DNA of 64,000 nucleotides from positions 62,001 to 126,000 of the forward strand of contig JBDHWG010000002.1 of the NCBI GenBank assembly GCA_039810085.1, written 5' to 3'. The stretch is from JBDHWG01 sp039810085. Its GTDB lineage: Bacteria; Chloroflexota; Anaerolineae; Epilineales; JAHCIE01. The position numbers and the translations under genes are program-made. The stretch's first letter is position 1; each line of letters opens with the position of its first letter. The notes beneath the pieces were generated by a model, which saw only the letters and a list, made by a program, of their open reading frames with translations, made no database searches and had not been told where the DNA came from. Positions 49,539 to 59,700 of the stretch are shown here, piece by piece.

Positions 49539-50134
49539 ACCCTGAGATAGACCTCCCCAACTTTGGGACGCGAGGAATCCGTAATATAATGGAGTCTCTC
49601 AATCGGTGCGTCTTTGAACAACGTCGGGACCGTTTCCTGGAGCAGTTTCGCCACCTCTTCCGACAACTGGTTGCCCTTGATATAGTTTGGGTGATTGCCG
49701 AAGGAGATGACAAAGCCGGCGCGCCGGTTGCTCAGGCTCTGGTACTGGCTCCAGATTTGCTGTCGCAATTGCAGGCGTTCGGCATCCTTCGCCGGGCCAT
49801 CTGGCCCGAGCAAGACATCGGCGTTGGTCACAAGCGTTGCCTCGCGCGGGGCAAGTTCGACGCCGGGGCGCGTCGGAACGGGTGTCGGCGGAATCACCTC
49901 GGTTGGTGTGGAGGTTGGTGTCGGTGTCAAGGTCGGCGTCAGCGTAGACGTTGGCCGGGGCGTGGGGGTGCTCGTCGGTGTCAGCGTTGGCGTTGGCGTT
50001 GGCGTTGGAACGGCAGGCGCACCCGGGCTAGCGACAAGGAAAAGCATAGCCAGGCCGAGGAGTAGGTCGGCAAAAAGCCAACCGCTGAGCAGCGTCATGT
50101 CTCGAACTGTACCGTGAGAGCCAGATTGAGCCAT
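49520..50134 (-). CDS. MotB/ExbD/OmpA-like stator-type membrane protein
   Basis: A 204-residue protein. One TM (~15-34), SGWLFADLLLGLAMLFLV, carries an aspartate at the position of the proton-carrying Asp of MotB (compare FADxxxxLxxLFLV). A ~45-residue Pro/Thr repeat linker follows, then a C-terminal OmpA-like domain (RAGFVISFGNHPNYIKGNQL, SEEVAKLLQ, VYLRVYL). The usual OmpA peptidoglycan-binding Asp and Arg are not evident (GNHPN in place of GHTD). The ATG at 50134 follows a GGACGGGGGG run; the open frame to 50293 is a shadow. It is the OmpA-family member expected in the FtsZ-like system and the last gene of its operon. Confidence 0.8.
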   Translation of the reverse strand: MAQSGSHGTVRDMTLLSGWLFADLLLGLAMLFLVASPGAPAVPTPTPTPTLTPTSTPTPRPTSTLTPTLTPTPTSTPTEVIPPTPVPTRPGVELAPREATLVTNADVLLGPDGPAKDAERLQLRQQIWSQYQSLSNRRAGFVISFGNHPNYIKGNQLSEEVAKLLQETVPTLFKDAPIERLHYITDSSRPKVGEVYLRVYLLGE

Positions 50135-50153
50135 CCCCCCGTCCCTTCTTGTG

Positions 50154-51623
50154 TTACGAGCTACCCTGGCCGCCGTTGGACGTTGTACGACGCAGGGATT
50201 GCGAAATTGACTGAGCCGCCAGCTCCATAGCCTTGCTCGCGTCGGAGATGCGCTTGGTTGACGTTCCCTGCTGCTCCAGGATGTAGCGGACATCGGCGCT
50301 GTAGTTGTCGGGCAGCGCTCGGATGGTATCCACCAGCTTGCGCATATCCGTTGCCATGGCGTGCAGGTTGGCGGCGTAGCTATTGACCTCTTTGAGCGAC
50401 TGGTTGATGTCGCTGGCGGCGGCCGATACCATCCCCGCCACCTGGGTTTGGGTCTGGCCCTGGCTGGTCAGGGCGTCCACAAGCTTGGTTTGCTCCTCGA
50501 CCAGGCGCTGTGACAGGTCATGGAGCTTATCAGCCATATCGGACAGCCCTGGCATGGCCTCACTGATGGACTTGACCCCCTCATCCAGTGTGGAGCGCAT
50601 CTCAGTCATGCCGGTCACGAGTTGCTGGTGGTTATCTGTCACCAACTTAAGCTGCGACACCGTCTGTTCGTAGGTGGAGAGCAGCTGGCTCTGCTGACCT
50701 GTGGACTTCGTTAGGAGATTAGTCAAACCAACCGCTGTTCCATTCAGCGCCCCGGCTGCCTCCTGTAGCGATTGGGCACTCATAGCCATCGTCTCGCTCA
50801 CCGTTCGGAGATTTGTATGCGCCGAACTGAACCCGTCCACAACCTGCTTGAGCTTGTCGGTCTCTTGCTTCCGCAGTTCGGTGATCGCCATGAGTTCATC
50901 ACGTGCTCCCACAATCGCCTCGACCGATTGCTGGGCCAGTTCCTTGAAATCCATAGTGACAGCCACCGGCTGGTTGGCCCGTTGGGTCTTGAGGAGGAGC
51001 GAGGCGAAGGCCAGGGTGTGCTCGATAGCGATCCGACAGCGCATGATATTTCTCTGCCGCATTCGCTGCACCCGGTTCGCATACCAGTACGTCCCGAGGG
51101 TTAGCCCCAGCACGATGAGCAGAAGGAAAACGTCGAGACGAGCTACAAAACTGAGTGTCAAAGACGTTGTATCGCCGAACCCGCCTTGCCAGAGGAGGAG
51201 AAACGGCTGCGTTGCCTGATCGGGATTCGCCTGTAGATACTGGTAGTAATGGTTCACAGCCTGCCAGATACCGAACCATGTTAGCAGGATAGGAACTAAA
51301 AAGGATGCATTCCGGATGGCCTCAAGCCAGCCCAGCCGTTTATCCGCCGCTGAGAAGTTCTCGATGTCTTCGGCAATGTGCTGCGGGTTGATGAGCGTGA
51401 AGAGTGGGCTGTCGGCCCACCCTGCAGCGTAGGATGCATTCGGTTGCTTGACAGCTGTGGCCAGGTTTCGCAGACGTATGCCAGCGCCTTCATCGCTGTC
51501 ATCAACCTGATCGGCCAGGTTGATGAGGCGTTGAGACAGGTTCTCGCGATCCGCCTCGATTGTTGAGGATGTAGTGAACAAGCCATCAATAGGTGTGTCA
51601 TAGGCTGTCGTCGAGGTCTCCAT
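50154..51623 (-). CDS. Two-TM membrane protein with long coiled-coil tail; candidate partner of the MotB-like protein
   Basis: A 489-residue protein. TM1 ~106-125 (FLVPILLTWFGIWQAV), TM2 ~163-184 (DVFLLLIVLGLTLGTYWYA), then a basic RMRQRNIMRCR stretch and ~270 residues of coiled coil resembling methyl-accepting proteins (repeated SLQEAAGAL, QTVSQLKLV). It lies 19 nt upstream of the MotB-like gene. Pairing of a coiled-coil membrane protein with a one-TM OmpA-like protein recalls MotA/MotB, ExbB/ExbD and ZorA/ZorB, but I see no canonical MotA/ExbB motif, so partnership is inferred from context only. GGAGGCGTATCT precedes the ATG. Confidence 0.8.
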   Translation of the reverse strand: METSTTAYDTPIDGLFTTSSTIEADRENLSQRLINLADQVDDSDEGAGIRLRNLATAVKQPNASYAAGWADSPLFTLINPQHIAEDIENFSAADKRLGWLEAIRNASFLVPILLTWFGIWQAVNHYYQYLQANPDQATQPFLLLWQGGFGDTTSLTLSFVARLDVFLLLIVLGLTLGTYWYANRVQRMRQRNIMRCRIAIEHTLAFASLLLKTQRANQPVAVTMDFKELAQQSVEAIVGARDELMAITELRKQETDKLKQVVDGFSSAHTNLRTVSETMAMSAQSLQEAAGALNGTAVGLTNLLTKSTGQQSQLLSTYEQTVSQLKLVTDNHQQLVTGMTEMRSTLDEGVKSISEAMPGLSDMADKLHDLSQRLVEEQTKLVDALTSQGQTQTQVAGMVSAAASDINQSLKEVNSYAANLHAMATDMRKLVDTIRALPDNYSADVRYILEQQGTSTKRISDASKAMELAAQSISQSLRRTTSNGGQGSS

Positions 51624-51643
51624 AGATACGCCTCCGGGTGGGT

Positions 51644-53440
51644 CTACTTGGCAAGAACCCGATATGCAACGATGCTAATAACGATGAGTAGGAGAAGAAT
51701 GCCAGCTGTGATGAGCAGTCTGTCCAGCTGACTCGATCCACTAAAATACCCAATCTTCTCGTCGATAACACGGCCCATCGCAGGCTTCCAGAGCTTGCGT
51801 TCTTCGTCGGAAAGGTTCATGGCCTGGCTTATCGTAGCGATGTCGGCCCGACGCACGTTCTTCAACAACTTTATGGCGTTGTCCGCGAGGTCTCGCCTGG
51901 CCCCTCGCTGAGGCGGTTCCTGTAACTTATGTGGGTGCCGTACCAGCCACTCGACGTATGGAACAAGCGTCTTGGGTTGGCCGTTACGCCTGTACTCCGC
52001 AAGCGCCTCCTCCGCCAAATAATCGAATATGGTTTGGCCTTTAGGGTCTGCCGGCACTCGTGGGACGAGTCTGAGTCTCTGGACAACACTATCCAACTCA
52101 TCATACGTTGTCACAGCCTTGACCAGGGCTTGAGTTAGTTCGTGACGCATCCCCGTGTGACTGGATTCGGTCCATAGCTGATTCGAGGCCTTGGATGAGA
52201 TCGGCAGAGCGATTGCCTTCCATACATCAGACGCCCGCCGCTGATCACCGTTAACACGCCAGCTTTCAACCTTTTCGACCGTGTAGTCCGCCAGCCGGTC
52301 CAGGGTCTCTTGCAAGGCGTCGTCGGGCTTCGTGAGTGCGACCACGCGAAGGGCCAGTAGACGGGCGTGTATCTTGTCGCGCCGCGCCGTGTCATCGGAG
52401 CTAAGCTCTAGAAGGTCTTTCTGGAAGGCCGGAAACGCTAGCATGTCTTTCGCCACACCAGGCGTCGTGAGAATCAACGTTCGGCCCTCGTCCGACCAGG
52501 GCGGCTTGACGATGCTTGCAAGGCGGCGATACGCCGTCAGGAAGCTGCCGGTGTCGGACAGCTGCGCGCCGTTGGCGAGCGTACGGATGGCTTCGAGGCG
52601 CGCCCGGCCATCGGCCGACCTCAGCTCCGAGCCGACGAACTTCGCGTACTCACGTACATCCCTGTCCTGAGCGATAGTTTCGGGGGGCACATTACAGTCA
52701 ATCAGGATACCTCGCTCCTCAAAGGTGGAGCCGACAGGCCCCGTCCCGGACGGCCTCGATGTCTTTAGCCCTCCGTAGAGGCCGACAATCTGTTGCGGCG
52801 CTTGGTCAGGGTTCGCTTCGTACGTGCTGAAGGTGAGACCGGGCAGCAGGCACGCCGGGAGTGTGTGCGTCAGGCCGTAGATAAGCACAGCCGCATCCTC
52901 GGCTGACGCCGAGATATACAGATGCTGTCCCTCATGCCGGGACAGGTAGGCTTCAAGAAGGGAGGGGAGATAGTATTGGGCGATGCGTGATTCAAGATCC
53001 GACAGATCCAGCGTTCCCTTTGGGATATCGGATGGGCGTATCTCCGACAGCATGTTCTCGGAGGCCGGCAGCGGGTCCGACCGGTGCCAGAAGTTCGACC
53101 CCCACAGCTCAATCGCTTCGGCGGCAGTGAACTCAGCGGGCAAACCCGCCACGACATGAATGAAGTAATTACCAGGCCGACCCGTGTAGTCTTTGCCGAG
53201 CGAGACCTTGTGCACGACGGCGCGCTCGTGGCCTGTGTCCACAAGCGCCAGGCAAACGGGCGCTTCGTCGGGCGCAAGGGCAACGCCGCCCTGTGGCAGA
53301 ACGTATCGCAAGTAGGGATCGAGGGCGGCGATGCGCGGGTTGCGCCGGTCCCGCAGCTGACCGGACGCGGCGCGAACCTGGAAGCCTAGCGCCCCACCTA
53401 GACCGACAGGCGAGAACGTGTAGAACAGCTGGTCGGCCAT
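51644..53440 (-). CDS. GAP1-like (GTPase-associated) protein with C-terminal TM
   Basis: A 598-residue protein. It begins DQLFYTFSPVGLGGALGFQV, the block I associate with the N-terminal domain of GTPase-associated protein 1 (GAP1). A large mixed region follows (GNYFIHVVAGLPAEFTAAEA; LLPGLTFSTYEANPDQAPQQ), then helical repeats and one TM at ~572-592 (RLLITAGILLLLIVISIVAY). It is tail-anchored with the bulk in the cytoplasm. It starts 8 nt after the GTPase gene, exactly the expected association. GAP1 proteins have been proposed to act with GTPases in conflict or surveillance systems; the biochemical role is unknown. Confidence 0.82.
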   Translation of the reverse strand: MADQLFYTFSPVGLGGALGFQVRAASGQLRDRRNPRIAALDPYLRYVLPQGGVALAPDEAPVCLALVDTGHERAVVHKVSLGKDYTGRPGNYFIHVVAGLPAEFTAAEAIELWGSNFWHRSDPLPASENMLSEIRPSDIPKGTLDLSDLESRIAQYYLPSLLEAYLSRHEGQHLYISASAEDAAVLIYGLTHTLPACLLPGLTFSTYEANPDQAPQQIVGLYGGLKTSRPSGTGPVGSTFEERGILIDCNVPPETIAQDRDVREYAKFVGSELRSADGRARLEAIRTLANGAQLSDTGSFLTAYRRLASIVKPPWSDEGRTLILTTPGVAKDMLAFPAFQKDLLELSSDDTARRDKIHARLLALRVVALTKPDDALQETLDRLADYTVEKVESWRVNGDQRRASDVWKAIALPISSKASNQLWTESSHTGMRHELTQALVKAVTTYDELDSVVQRLRLVPRVPADPKGQTIFDYLAEEALAEYRRNGQPKTLVPYVEWLVRHPHKLQEPPQRGARRDLADNAIKLLKNVRRADIATISQAMNLSDEERKLWKPAMGRVIDEKIGYFSGSSQLDRLLITAGILLLLIVISIVAYRVLAK

Positions 53441-53448
53441 AACAATGC

Positions 53449-54657
53449 CTACTTCTCGCCGCCGAGCGTGTGGGTGGGGTGCGCAGAGGAAGCAGCGGTG
53501 GACTCAGCGCACTCGACGATGCCCAACTGCGCCAGGCACCACACAAGAGGGTCGAGACAGCGAATCGGCCGCGGGTCAACGTAGTGTCCCTCGAACGCGG
53601 CTTCGCCCGTCGCCGAGGTCGCGCAAGTCGTCACTGTCTCGAATTTGGAGCGCGCCGCCTCGATCAGGTTGCCCGCTCCGAAGCGGCGTAAGAACGCCTC
53701 TGTCTCCTGCCGCGTGCTCTCCATAGCCTCTTGTTGACAGCCACGCGGATAGCGCGTGTCTTGCAGCAGGGGCGAGTCGGGCGGCAATCCTCCGATGACA
53801 AACTCGAGCAAGTCGGACTTCGCGATGGTCAGGGCGAGGGGCACAGGAATACGGTGGCTGCGCCGTCCATCTCTATTGAGCGCAAAAACGGCGGTCAGCT
53901 TGCTCATCATCTGATACGCGTCGTCACTTGCCGCAGTGATTGCGTCGTCGGCCCGAAAATACTTGGGAAGAACCTCTACCACGTTGGGCAGAGTGAGCGG
54001 GTCAATGAGCAGCAGGATGGCGGCTGCATTCACGATGTGGGCAACACCTCGCCGCAGGGTGTCCTGGTCCTGCAAGTCCTCCCCGGAGACATCGAAGAAC
54101 ACGAGATTGACCTTGCGGGGTTCGGCAGAACGCGAAGAAGTGCCCCCGGCAAATTCCGCTTCATAGACGAGCGGAACATAGACCTCGGATGTCCTTATTC
54201 GCTGCGTATGAATGAGCGGCTCACGGGAGACAAAGAGTGGGGCATAGTAGTCCGCTTTGTAGCGCACATCCACATCTTGGCTCGCCGCCCTGAAGCTCGA
54301 ACAGCCCAGGCCAGACAGGCCGCCTTCTTTCAATGTCTTGATTAAGGCAGCCAGGTACTGGCTCTTCCCGGACGAACTCCCCCCGACAATGGCGATGGGG
54401 AGCATCTCAGCCTCGTCAGCGTTGGGCGGCAGGAGATTGCCGCAATCAGAGCAGCGCCAGGTTGCCAATGTCCTGTTGTATTTCTCACCTCTTATCGAGG
54501 GCGTCCATATCCAGCCGATGCCTCGCGCGATCCCCGCAGGACGCGAGCGTAGGACACGCTCCCCCTCATCGACAGCCACGATGTCACACTCGCCAAGGCG
54601 AATGGCGTGGAAACACGTCGGGCAGATAGTTTTCTCGAATGGGCTGGTGAATGGCAT
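53449..54657 (-). CDS. Zinc-finger-bearing P-loop GTPase (double-GTPase/TRAFAC-like)
   Basis: A 402-residue cytoplasmic GTPase. N-terminal zinc-binding segment with CPTC (12-15) and CSDC (69-72). GTPase motifs follow: P-loop VGGSSSGKS (91-99), DVSG (188-191, switch II DxxG), and TIAKSD (276-281, the base-recognition motif in the TKxD form). Hydrophobic strands LVFFDV and AAILLLIDPL frame the core. It corresponds to the distinct GTPase of the FtsZ-like/vWA system. It is translated next to GAP1 (8 nt). The upstream CHAT gene is 171 nt away, so it may also have its own promoter. Confidence 0.87.
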   Translation of the reverse strand: MPFTSPFEKTICPTCFHAIRLGECDIVAVDEGERVLRSRPAGIARGIGWIWTPSIRGEKYNRTLATWRCSDCGNLLPPNADEAEMLPIAIVGGSSSGKSQYLAALIKTLKEGGLSGLGCSSFRAASQDVDVRYKADYYAPLFVSREPLIHTQRIRTSEVYVPLVYEAEFAGGTSSRSAEPRKVNLVFFDVSGEDLQDQDTLRRGVAHIVNAAAILLLIDPLTLPNVVEVLPKYFRADDAITAASDDAYQMMSKLTAVFALNRDGRRSHRIPVPLALTIAKSDLLEFVIGGLPPDSPLLQDTRYPRGCQQEAMESTRQETEAFLRRFGAGNLIEAARSKFETVTTCATSATGEAAFEGHYVDPRPIRCLDPLVWCLAQLGIVECAESTAASSAHPTHTLGGEK

Positions 54658-54828
54658 AATGGCCCGCTCCCTAGCGGTACTCCTTCCTGTGCATATCTCC
54701 TACGCCGGTCGGGCGAAAGCCTTAACAAGAAATATGCGAAAGTCGGGTTGAATCTTTCGCTTGCCCTCGTGAGCCGACGGCCAAACAAGGTCTGACACGC
54801 AAGCTCTTCGTTCCTTGACCCCGCTATG
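54658..54828 (-). promoter_or_regulatory. 171-nt intergenic gap before the GTPase gene, with an inverted repeat
   Basis: This is the only long gap in the second operon. GCGAAAG (54736-54742) and CTTTCGC (54754-54760) form 7-bp arms with an 11-nt spacer. No convincing -35/-10 pair was found. It may hold an internal regulated promoter dividing the CHAT/RHS genes from the GTPase/GAP1/stator genes. Confidence 0.35.
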
Positions 54829-56763
54829 TTATGGAGCCAATGCGGCGCGGCTGTACTCGTTGGCCCGGCGCGCGAAAATAGGCAGCGGGGTGGCGCTCGG
54901 CTGTTCAGCTGGCAACCCGAGAAGCTCGTATGCCTGGTTGTAGTACACCGTCGCCAGGCGCTCATTGACCTGCCGATGCAGCGCGGGGTCGGTAGCGGCG
55001 TGTTGGTAGCATGCTCGTGCTTCGTCATACAGCCCAAAGGCTTCGTAGACCGCGCCGCGAAGAAGCCAGCCGCTCGCGTCTCTGCTGTCCGCGATCGACG
55101 GCTCTGCGAGCATCAAATCGAGCATCTGGCGTTCGTCCTGCGACAGAAGCCGGAAGGCCGCCCGACGAGTCACGCTCCGCTGCGTCACGTGCCCCTGAAA
55201 GTCAAGGCAGGGGTAGGTGACACTCAACTGCCAGCTGCACTTGCCTTCGCCGGCAAGCTGCGCCGCTATCTCGGCCGGGCAATTCAAGCGGTGAACCCGC
55301 TCGGCCTCGGCTCTCGTGTCGAAAGGCGCCTCCAAATCCAGGACGACGACCGACGATGTCCAGACGACCGCATTGCCAGCGCGAATTGTCACTTGGGCTG
55401 TCAACGGCGGCAGGCTCCCTTCCTGGTCCAGCACATCCTGGCAGGCGTCCATGATCTCCTGGCCGACAGTCCACTGGAACACAGGCGACTCACGCAGTGA
55501 GCAGCTTGCGGGCGCAAGCAGCTCTGGCGTCGCACCCAAGTGGAACTCTACCTTGACGTGAATCTCAACGTGGAGTCTACACAGAAACCCCACAACCCGC
55601 CGCAGCCGCCGTCGCGCCTCGGGCTGTGGCGCTGACGCCCGCCGCTCAAGTTTCGCCCGTGTCGCAAGATTGAAATCGCCCAGGCCAGGGAAGCACGCCG
55701 AATCGAACAGCCGCCCGTCCGAGGCGCGCATAAAGAGCACAGGGATGCTCCATTCGGCCTGGGTGAGGTCAGTTTGCAGGAGCGCTTTGCGGCCCTCTGT
55801 GACAGCCGCATCGACCGCCAGCCCGCCAGCGACGGCCTCGTAGAACTCGCTGGCAAAAATGCCAGCTTGCCAGTCACGCGGGCTGCCCCACATTCCAACC
55901 ACCGCCGGAACCCCCGCCTGGATGAGCGCTGGTCCCACGCCCTGGCTCACATTGCTGTGGGCCGGCTCAGCGGTGTGACACGCATTCAGAACCGCCAGCC
56001 GAACCTGGGTGTCGCTGAGCATTTGGGCCAGCTCCACCGCTGACAAACGGTCTAGCGGTTGATGGTCGCCGAGCAGATACAGTTCGCCGCCTTTATTCGC
56101 GTTATATCTCCCATGGCCAATGAAATGGAATACGTGATAGCCCTGGCGAAGCTTATCCTGCAATGCTGCCCGTGTAGTCTCCTCGATGCAGTCCAGGACG
56201 AGTAGCCCCCTCTCCAACAGAGGCTCTAGCGCCTTCGTGACTCGGTTGCGCTCCTCGGCTGTGTCCAACGTGCTTAAGCCAGATGACGAGCCAGTCACGA
56301 GCAAGACCCGCAGCGGCAATTGGACCATGAGCGGCTGGATCGGGTACGGCGCCGGCAGGTAACGCACGAGGGGTGTGTTGAGAGACAGGGCGACGAAGTT
56401 TCTGGCGTTGATACCATCATACAGCATCTCCCAGCGGAGACGCGCTACGTCCGGCTCGGGTAAATGCAGACGGACGCGCAGCCCTTGATCGGCCCCCAGT
56501 CTGGCTCGACTGGTGGTATAGCATTGCACCACGTCCTCGGTAAATGCAAAGCCATACGGCTCGCCCGCTGCTGCCCGATCCCCGTGGACGTTCAACAGCA
56601 GACCCAGTCCACCTGCATCAGACGGCGCTCCAGGCTTCACGGGTACGCGGTACAGCCCGCCGCTCGCGTCTCCCGCGAGGTCAGATCGCGCCTCCACTCT
56701 GTACTGGCACTCGCCCGGCGCCTGGTTCTGCGTGACGCGTAGGTCGAAATTCACATATCTCAT
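54829..56763 (-). CDS. CHAT-domain (caspase-like) protease with C-terminal TPR-like region
   Basis: A 644-residue cytoplasmic protein. An N-terminal beta-rich region (~1-130) precedes a CHAT domain (~145-355). The catalytic pair is clear: His217 in YHVFHFIGHGRY and Cys262 in RLAVLNACHTAE. The rest of the fold is standard (VPAVVGMWGSPRDWQAGIFA; FYEAVAGGLAVDAAVTEGRK; IPVLFMR). A second beta-rich domain (~395-545) and TPR-like helices (~560-640) follow. CHAT proteases are regulated by associated NTPases in bacterial conflict systems, as with gasdermin activation. It lies 9 nt downstream of the RHS/caspase-like gene. Confidence 0.93.
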   Translation of the reverse strand: MRYVNFDLRVTQNQAPGECQYRVEARSDLAGDASGGLYRVPVKPGAPSDAGGLGLLLNVHGDRAAAGEPYGFAFTEDVVQCYTTSRARLGADQGLRVRLHLPEPDVARLRWEMLYDGINARNFVALSLNTPLVRYLPAPYPIQPLMVQLPLRVLLVTGSSSGLSTLDTAEERNRVTKALEPLLERGLLVLDCIEETTRAALQDKLRQGYHVFHFIGHGRYNANKGGELYLLGDHQPLDRLSAVELAQMLSDTQVRLAVLNACHTAEPAHSNVSQGVGPALIQAGVPAVVGMWGSPRDWQAGIFASEFYEAVAGGLAVDAAVTEGRKALLQTDLTQAEWSIPVLFMRASDGRLFDSACFPGLGDFNLATRAKLERRASAPQPEARRRLRRVVGFLCRLHVEIHVKVEFHLGATPELLAPASCSLRESPVFQWTVGQEIMDACQDVLDQEGSLPPLTAQVTIRAGNAVVWTSSVVVLDLEAPFDTRAEAERVHRLNCPAEIAAQLAGEGKCSWQLSVTYPCLDFQGHVTQRSVTRRAAFRLLSQDERQMLDLMLAEPSIADSRDASGWLLRGAVYEAFGLYDEARACYQHAATDPALHRQVNERLATVYYNQAYELLGLPAEQPSATPLPIFARRANEYSRAALAP

Positions 56764-56772
56764 GCGCCTCCC

Positions 56773-59700
56773 TTAGCCCTCGACTGGCGCGACAGATTGC
56801 GGCCCGACGGACATCGGCAGGAGCGGCGCGCCAACTCCGTCCCTGAGCGTCTTAATGCGGTAAAGGTGGTTTATCTCCGAGAGACGCATGCCCTGGGGGC
56901 GTGTCTCGAACTGTTTCGCTACAAATGCGATCCAATCGTAGGTTTGCTGCGGGACAATGTCTTCAGTTGTACCCGTAGCCGTGTCCACGCCGGCGCGGAC
57001 CGCCACGTCGGCAAGCCCCTGGGTGAGAGTGCAGCACCCCAGGAACGTCTTATCCCCGCGAGCCTGGGTAATGTCGTTCGGGCTTATCTTGCCGCCTTTA
57101 GACACCATGTTGTTGTTCGCATCCATGTGTCCGATGATAAAGACATCGACGCCTGGGCGACTCAGCTCGGCGAGGACCTTCTCGCGGTCGTTGGCCTGGC
57201 CTCTGATACCTACGATTTGCGCTCCCTGCCGTTTCAACGGCTCTACCGCTGTGTCGAAAGCTGCGCGGCTGCGCTCAGCCTCTTCTGGCGTGAGTCGGGG
57301 GTCCTCCAGGTTCACGACGACCATCTGGCTCGGCATGATATTGGCTTCCGCATTGATGACGGCCCTGGCGTGCAGGGGTGTCGAGGTCTCTCCCACCAGT
57401 CGCACGTTGTTCGCTCCCAGTTCGTTGTGAGCGAATGCACCCAGGTCGGGGCGCATGTCGAGAAGCACAGGCCCATCCCCCGGCAGCAGCCAGCGAAACT
57501 GCTCATCATAGATCGGCGGGAGCTTCACCACCTCGCCCGACTGACCCGCGCGACTGAGACTGGCTTCAACCGCCCCCTTCACCCTCTCCCGAACCGCCGC
57601 GTCGCCGATGACGCGGAGGCCGGGGTAGAACTCGTCAACCCGCTGCAGGATGTCGTGGGGATCCGCCGCCGGCGCCTGCTGTGTGAAGGTGGCTTCGATT
57701 GCGTCGCGCATGAGCATGCTCATCTCTCGCGTGACCTGCCTGCCACTCTCGTGAGACGTCGCTTGCACCTGGGCTAACTCCTGCCCTTTCGTCATGACTT
57801 CTGGGGATGTTGGCGCAAGCTCGCCGCCCCCAGTAAGCCAGGCAAATGTGCGGCGGCTATCCGCGCCATCCGTCTTGGTATCCACTTCGAAGATGCCGGT
57901 GACACGCAGCCCCTTCGCCTGTGCGCCCACATCCGCAACCAAGCGGACGGCATCGTCCTGAGGGTGCGCGAGCCTGTCGAAATGGCGCTCCACGAGCGCC
58001 CCGTCCGTCCCCGCAACGAGGACCACCACCTCCGCCGCGCCCTCGTTCACCCCGCCAACGGCGCCGCTTTGCACATCAAGAAGACGCGTCGCATAACCGC
58101 GCTCCTTAAGCTGTGTCAACGCCGGTTGCGCTTTGACCAGCGCGTCCTGCGCCTCTTTGGAGTCCAGCCGACCGTCGATGACGGCCGTGTCGCCCGCGAA
58201 GCGGAGAGCAAACTTGCCCGTCAGCTCGATAATCGCCGTCTTGCTTCCCTGTTTGGCGAATCCGGACCAGTCCAACTTTGAGCTATCGGACAGTGCCTGA
58301 TACAGGATGCTGTTGAGTTCGAGCTTCACGCCCTGCAGCGCCTTCCGCGCCTCGGCAGGGTCGGCGGTCTGCTTTGTCTCAGTGACTGAAACCTCGGTTA
58401 CCTTTGCCTGTCGGTTCCGTTGGATCGTGATGGTTCGCCGCTGCGAGTCTCGGACGACCTCGATCATGGAGCCATCCGGGTTGTAGCTAATTGCGTGGAC
58501 AGAGCCATTGTCCTGATACCAGGTGACGCGGCCTATGTCATCGATGCGGGTCACGATCACCTTGTCCTGGAGTTGGAACCGGCTGGGGGAGCCGTTGGCG
58601 TAGTTGACCCGAAGCACGCGTCCGTCCGACCCGCTGACGTCCGTCAGACGCTCGCCGTCGTACGTCAGGTTGGCGCTTTTGCCGTTCGAGCCGACGATGT
58701 GCGTCAGCTTGTTGTTGTCATACTGGAACTCAATCTGACCGCCAGAGGAATGCGCGGCTTTCGTCAGGTGGTCCGCCGCATCATACTTGTAGTCAATATG
58801 CTCGCCATCTCGCGCCTGGGAGCGCAACTGACCGTCTTCATCAAAGGTGTACTGATCCAGGCCATCCTGGTGCACGAAGGTGTGCGTCTCCCTATCGTAC
58901 CTTATCTCGCTCGGCGCCGCGTTACCCTCCGCCGCATAGATGATGCGTCCGTCCCCGTCGATCCGTTTCGTGTTGTAGAAGCGTTGCTGGCGGCCCGTTG
59001 CGTCGTCCACAACGGTAAGCGAGTCGTAGAGCTTGATGGGCTGACCATTCATGATGAATGTATCGCCGCCGTCCAGGGTCATCCGTTTCTGCTCCAGCCG
59101 CCACCCCTTGCCGAGAGGTGACGTCTCCTGGTCCACGGAGGTATAACCAATGACCGTGTTGAGCGGCAGTTGGCCCTTCACCGCAATATCCATCACCTTC
59201 TCGCGGACGGTCAAAGCGCCCGGTAGCAGTGTCGGCTGCATCGAAATAGCGACACCGGTCACGGTCTTACCATCTCCATTAGCCGATGTTTTCGCGCTGT
59301 CGAGAGGCGTGTTCTCGACAGCCTCGCGTATGCCGCGCACGCTGCCGTCCTCTTTTAACGGCAGGGGCTTGTTGCGGAAGGCATAGTCAACGCCCCCGAA
59401 TACGGCAGAGATTTGAGTCCAAATCTTGTCGCTCGACTGCTCTGATTTCGACCGCTGCACCGCGTGTCCGGGAGTCGTCTTCGGTGTCTCAGCGCCAATC
59501 GGGTAGCTCGCGAGCCAGTTGAGGTCAACCGGAGCATTGTTGTCGTGCAGCCACCGGGCTACGCTGAGTAGCTTAGCTAACTGCTTCAGCGCGCCGACCT
59601 CGGGCTTTTCAGCCGCGAATGCGTCGAAGTGGGTGTTGAAGTGATTGACAAAGGCATCAACGACCGGGTCGGAACCGGCCACGTCGTGCTTGTTCCCCTG

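Noticed and set aside
49520..51623. Identification of the MotB-like and coiled-coil pair as a Zorya (ZorA/ZorB) system
   Set aside because: The coiled-coil protein lacks recognisable MotA/ExbB motifs and no ZorC/D/E-like gene is present; only the general stator resemblance is kept.
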